Below are positions 24,817 to 28,069 of a stretch of DNA of 28,069 nucleotides, one piece after another. Location: assembly GCA_038249605.1 (NCBI GenBank), contig JBBSDH010000028.1:1-28069 (forward strand), read 5' to 3'. The notes under the pieces were generated by a model. The model ran no database searches, was not told the origin of the DNA, and saw nothing but the letters and a program-made list of their open reading frames with translations. The stretch comes from M3007 sp038249605. GTDB lineage: Bacteria > Bacteroidota > Bacteroidia > Chitinophagales > Saprospiraceae. Each line of letters starts with the position of its first letter. The stretch's first letter is position 1. Position numbers and translations under genes: made by a program.

Positions 24817-24847
24817 TATTTACATTAAATTTACAAAATAAATACAT
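24817..24847 (+). promoter_or_regulatory. Triple TACA direct repeat at 11-base spacing
   Basis: TACA starts at 24821, 24832 and 24843, exactly 11 bases apart. The first two match nnTnTACAn, the repeat described for CarH operators, and the third has A at the T position. It lies 90-120 bases upstream of the type IX cargo gene in an AT-rich gap (24732-24936) with no gene. A 9-base direct repeat TAAGCACAG (24852 and 24884) is also present. Confidence 0.35.
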
Positions 24848-24936
24848 GTATTAAGCACAGATTTCATGATTTCTTAATTGGTCTAAGCACAGTTAACCGA
24901 GCTGGCGTTGCGTACTTCGCAGGTAAATTAGAAATC

Positions 24937-25893
24937 ATGAAAAAACTCCTACTTTTTGCCTCCTTTGCCCTTTTACTTCCATTCGTGGCTTCAGCCCAAT
25001 TGCTTGATACCGTTCGGATACAAAATACCGGTTTCGATGGACCTGTTGCCATTTCCACCGACGATGCTGAACAGATCAACAACATGATCGACAAGCTCTT
25101 CGACGACGATCTTGACATGGGTTGGGAAGGCGACGAATTCAACGTAGCCATTGTCGGTTTGCGCTTTCGGGGCATTCAGGTTCCGCAAGGTGCTGTAATC
25201 GACTCTGCTTTTCTTGAAATTTTTTCGCACGAAGACGAAGGCGATCCCTCGCTCATAACCATTCGCGGCGAAGCTTCCGACAATGCAGTTACGTTCAACG
25301 ACGTGGATCTCATAACCGCACGTCCATCCACCACTACTTCTACTTTTTGGGAAATTACCGAAGACTGGACCATCTGGACCAAGCAGCGCTCACCGGACGT
25401 AAAGAACATCATCCAGGAAATTGTTAACCGTCCGGGTTGGCAAAGCGGCAATGCACTTGCTTTGGTGCTTTCCGGACAAGACCAAGGTGCTTCAAGCGAG
25501 GACAACGCACGTGACTTTGAATCTTTTGAAAACGTTGAAGATCCTGACGACGGCGGCGACGGTCTCAACCACCCCGAGCGCATCCCTAAATTGTACGTTT
25601 ACCACAAGCTTTCTTCCGGCCTCAATCAGGTGGTTCAGGTAACGCCACTCAGCGTAGCTCCCAATCCGGTAAATGCCGGTACGATGGTATTGAACACAGC
25701 ACCGTTCCGTGGACAAGACGCTATGATCAGCCTTACAGACATGAATGGTCGCCTCGTAAAACAATGGATGGAAAACAACCTTCAGGTTGATGTTTTACGT
25801 CTTGAAACAGGCGTTTTACCTCAGGGAACATACCGTCTTGAAGTTCGCACTGAAAGTGAGGTAAGTATTGCCAAAGTGGTATTTACCCGCTGA
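24937..25893 (+). CDS. Type IX-secreted protein with DNRLRE/CBM-like domain
   Basis: A 318-residue exported protein with a signal peptide (KKLLLFASFALLLPFVASA), a beta-sandwich of the kind seen in DNRLRE/CBM96-type domains (VGLRFRGIQVPQGAVIDSAFLEIF, TEDWTIWTKQRSPDVKNII, the NALALVLSG strand and an acidic DPDDGGDGLNHPE stretch), and a C-terminal type IX sorting domain from about residue 240 (SVAPNPVNAG ... GTYRLEV ... KVVF). The protein should pass the outer membrane by the Por system and be cleaved and attached to the surface or released. Function of the sandwich domain is unknown. The TonB receptor gene follows after 87 bases, with a hairpin between. Confidence 0.85.
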   Translation: MKKLLLFASFALLLPFVASAQLLDTVRIQNTGFDGPVAISTDDAEQINNMIDKLFDDDLDMGWEGDEFNVAIVGLRFRGIQVPQGAVIDSAFLEIFSHEDEGDPSLITIRGEASDNAVTFNDVDLITARPSTTTSTFWEITEDWTIWTKQRSPDVKNIIQEIVNRPGWQSGNALALVLSGQDQGASSEDNARDFESFENVEDPDDGGDGLNHPERIPKLYVYHKLSSGLNQVVQVTPLSVAPNPVNAGTMVLNTAPFRGQDAMISLTDMNGRLVKQWMENNLQVDVLRLETGVLPQGTYRLEVRTESEVSIAKVVFTR

Positions 25894-25922
25894 TAAGCCA
25901 TTCCAAACCTTTTTGTTACCAC

Positions 25923-25966
25923 AGCCATCCGCCTTGCTACCCATCATAGATACAAGACGGATGGCT
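25923..25966 (+). terminator. Hairpin between the type IX cargo gene and the TonB receptor gene
   Basis: AGCCATCCGCCTTG (25923-25936) and CAAGACGGATGGCT (25953-25966) pair over 14 positions with one mismatch around a 16-base loop. No T-run follows, so it may slow rather than end transcription; it lies just 14 bases before the receptor ATG. Confidence 0.5.
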
Positions 25967-25980
25967 TTCACATTGTACCC

Positions 25981-28069
25981 ATGTATACACGTCTTTCCAA
26001 AAGTGGCGAAGCGGCCCTGTTTGTTCTGTGGTGGGTTGGAACATGTGTTTCACTTTGCCAGGCACAAACCCAGCAATCTATTTTTGGCAAAGTATTGGAT
26101 TCAGAAACCAAAGAACCACTCATTGGGGCCAGCGTTGGTATTCAGGGTGCGACAAACATCACCATCACCGACGCAACCGGAGCTTTCCTCATCAACCAGG
26201 TTAGCGTTGCCAAAGGCAATTTGGTTGTAAGTTATCTTGGTTATCAAAGCTCTGCCCTGCCTTTTGCATTTGGGAAAGAGGTCGCTTTGTTGAAAATTGT
26301 ATACCTCAAACCCATAGGACTGATCATTGAAGGTATAGATGTAACCGACCGCTACGTTGGTCAACACCGTGCCGACAACGAACAACGCACCGCATCAGGC
26401 ATCAAAAACATTGTGGCCATTGAGCAAATGATCAAGTACCCGGACCTCAATGCCGCAGAATCAATCAGCCGTTTGCCCGGCATTACCTTACAACGAGACC
26501 AGGGAGAAGGCAGGTATGTTCAATTGCGTGGCACACCGCCCGAATTATCCAATTTCAGCATCAACGGCGAACAAATACCTTCGCCGGAAGGCGATATCCG
26601 CTACGTCGCCCTCGATGTAGTGCCCATCGACCAGTTGTCTTCCATCGAAATTTCCAAAGCCCTTACACCCGATCAGGACGGCGACGCCATAGGTGGCTCG
26701 GTAAACCTTGTTACCCGAACTGCCCAGGACACCGTTCCCGAAATCCGTGCCAACCTTTCGGTCGGCTACCATCGTCTGAGCCAGAAACCACTTTACAATG
26801 CACAGTTTGCATACGGACAACGGTCAGGCCCCGAAGCCCGGTTCGGCTTCTATGTCAATGGCTCGTTCCTTTACGACCAGAAGTATGCTCAAAACATGGA
26901 ATTTAATTTCAACGAGTCGCGTTTTTCAGGCGACACTTCCCTGCGGCTGCATTACGACGATGTACAATTGAGGCATTACGACATTGACCGATCGCGCGCG
27001 GGTATGAGCGGCGCCTGGGATTATCGGTTCAACAGCCGCAACAAGATTACGCTTAATGTCATGTACAACCGCTTTTCCGACCAAGAAATTCGCCGGCGTG
27101 TGCGGTACAACATTGGCGACGGTTTTTTGACAAGCGAAACTTCTTCCAGGGAAGCATCCATTGATCGAGACGTACGCAACAGGGAAAAAATACAAACCAT
27201 CAGCAACGGCAACCTGCAAGGCAGCCACCGCTCGGAAAACAACTTTTGGGTATTGGATTACATGGTTAGTTTGTCCAACGCCAGGGAAGATGTGCCCGAC
27301 AGGCTGGACATGGCTTTCAACAACAGACTAATCAACCTCAACATCGACCTGGGTGAACCCAACTGGCCACGCATCACGTTTCCGCGTCCCCAGGATTCGG
27401 TCAAGGTGAACGACATGACACGTTTCCTGTTTGATGAATTGTTGTTCCAAACAGTGCGCACAAACGATTTCAACCGCACAGCGCGGTTCAATGTTGAACG
27501 CATGTACCAAATGGGTGGAGGTCATAACGGAAGCATTAAGTTTGGCAGCAAAATTCGCCTCAAACACAAATACCGGGAAAGTGAAGGCAAGGTCTTCAAC
27601 AAATATTATCAGGTGTTTGCCGTGAACACACCCTTCGACAGCATTCGGCAAATTTACACTTCCATTGGTCCAGCACTTAGCCTGGCTACCGTACAGGGCG
27701 ATTTCAACGATACCAATTTTTTAAACAAAGATTACGAATTGGGTCCAACACCCGATCCTAAAAAGTCGATCGATTTTTTCAACTTTTACGCTCAGAACTT
27801 TAAATTACAGGAAAGTGATACCAAGGAAGAGTCGTTTGCCGAAGATTTCGCAGCCGACGAAAGCATTTTCGCAGCCTATGCAATGGTTACCCACCGTTGG
27901 CGCAGCTGGATGTGGCTGGGCGGTTTGAGGTACGAAAATACCCAAATCGATTACCAGGGTTACGACCTCCGTTTTTCGCCTTTTTCCGATTTTTTTGAAG
28001 GCGCAGACACCTTGCGTACCCAAAACACCTATGCCTTCCTACTTCCACAGTTTCATGTAAAATACAGCC
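25981..28069 (+). CDS. TonB-dependent receptor with CarboxypepD-like N-terminal domain (3' end outside window)
   Basis: An open frame of 696 codons running off the right edge without a stop. Order: signal peptide (ALFVLWWVGTCVSLCQAQ), carboxypeptidase-regulatory-like domain (IFGKVLDSETKEPLIGASV, about 35-115), a plug domain (about 130-250; SRLPGITLQRDQG, RYVQLRGTP, YVALDVVPIDQLSSIEISKA) ending in IGGSVNLVTR near residue 240, and the first part of the beta-barrel. The plug wording resembles the TIGR01782-type receptors. Such proteins import large substrates (sugars, siderophores or peptides) across the outer membrane using TonB energy. No SusD follows within the window, so the substrate is open. 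It starts at ATG 25981, 87 bases after the type IX cargo gene. Confidence 0.9.
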   Translation, partial: MYTRLSKSGEAALFVLWWVGTCVSLCQAQTQQSIFGKVLDSETKEPLIGASVGIQGATNITITDATGAFLINQVSVAKGNLVVSYLGYQSSALPFAFGKEVALLKIVYLKPIGLIIEGIDVTDRYVGQHRADNEQRTASGIKNIVAIEQMIKYPDLNAAESISRLPGITLQRDQGEGRYVQLRGTPPELSNFSINGEQIPSPEGDIRYVALDVVPIDQLSSIEISKALTPDQDGDAIGGSVNLVTRTAQDTVPEIRANLSVGYHRLSQKPLYNAQFAYGQRSGPEARFGFYVNGSFLYDQKYAQNMEFNFNESRFSGDTSLRLHYDDVQLRHYDIDRSRAGMSGAWDYRFNSRNKITLNVMYNRFSDQEIRRRVRYNIGDGFLTSETSSREASIDRDVRNREKIQTISNGNLQGSHRSENNFWVLDYMVSLSNAREDVPDRLDMAFNNRLINLNIDLGEPNWPRITFPRPQDSVKVNDMTRFLFDELLFQTVRTNDFNRTARFNVERMYQMGGGHNGSIKFGSKIRLKHKYRESEGKVFNKYYQVFAVNTPFDSIRQIYTSIGPALSLATVQGDFNDTNFLNKDYELGPTPDPKKSIDFFNFYAQNFKLQESDTKEESFAEDFAADESIFAAYAMVTHRWRSWMWLGGLRYENTQIDYQGYDLRFSPFSDFFEGADTLRTQNTYAFLLPQFHVKYS

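Overview
The window looks like a chromosomal piece of a Bacteroidota genome, most likely from the Saprospiria/Chitinophagales side. The reasons are: promoter elements of the Bacteroidota type (TTG, an 18-19 base spacer, then TAnnTTTG), weak or absent Shine-Dalgarno sequences, a type IX secretion sorting tail, a SusC/CarboxypepD-type TonB receptor, a DUF4271-hemD pair, DUF5916, DUF4105 and a reg_prop/LytS-type histidine kinase with a LytTR partner. Species cannot be named from sequence alone.

Layout. 1-1742 (-) is an AT-rich secreted metzincin protease with a beta-helix tail; it runs off the left edge and is interrupted by two apparent single-base frameshifts. A 332-base gene-free stretch with an inverted repeat and a terminator hairpin follows, then a 70-residue orphan (-) and a YceI protein (+). 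A 53-base perfect inverted repeat precedes a two-gene sensor kinase/LytTR regulator operon (+). Next come a MerR regulator with a B12-type C-terminal fold (+), rmlD (-), and a divergent plus-strand run: DUF5916 outer-membrane protein, glucosaminidase-LysM lipoprotein, DUF4112 and DUF4105 membrane proteins.

From 14741 to 22458 everything reads on the minus strand: DUF4271 and hemD; then a two-gene conflict-type cassette (SIR2-like/TIR-like fusion plus nSTAND NTPase); then serA and a WD40 protein coupled to it. purA and mscS read to the right from 22591. The right end holds a type IX-secreted protein and an incomplete TonB-dependent receptor.

The part most worth attention is 16719-20484. A SIR2-like domain that has lost the usual NADase Asn and His residues is fused to a TIR-like domain that keeps the glutamate position, next to a membrane-anchored STAND ATPase. 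A 162-base MITE-like inverted-repeat element sits between the two genes and supplies the stop codon of the first; removing it on paper gives a tight operon. Other non-coding structure includes heptamer tandem repeats at three gene boundaries, a shared ATGGGTCAYCCYGA terminator hairpin, a TTACA-N9-TGTAA dyad at two promoters, and a triple TACA repeat at 11-base spacing that resembles CarH operators.
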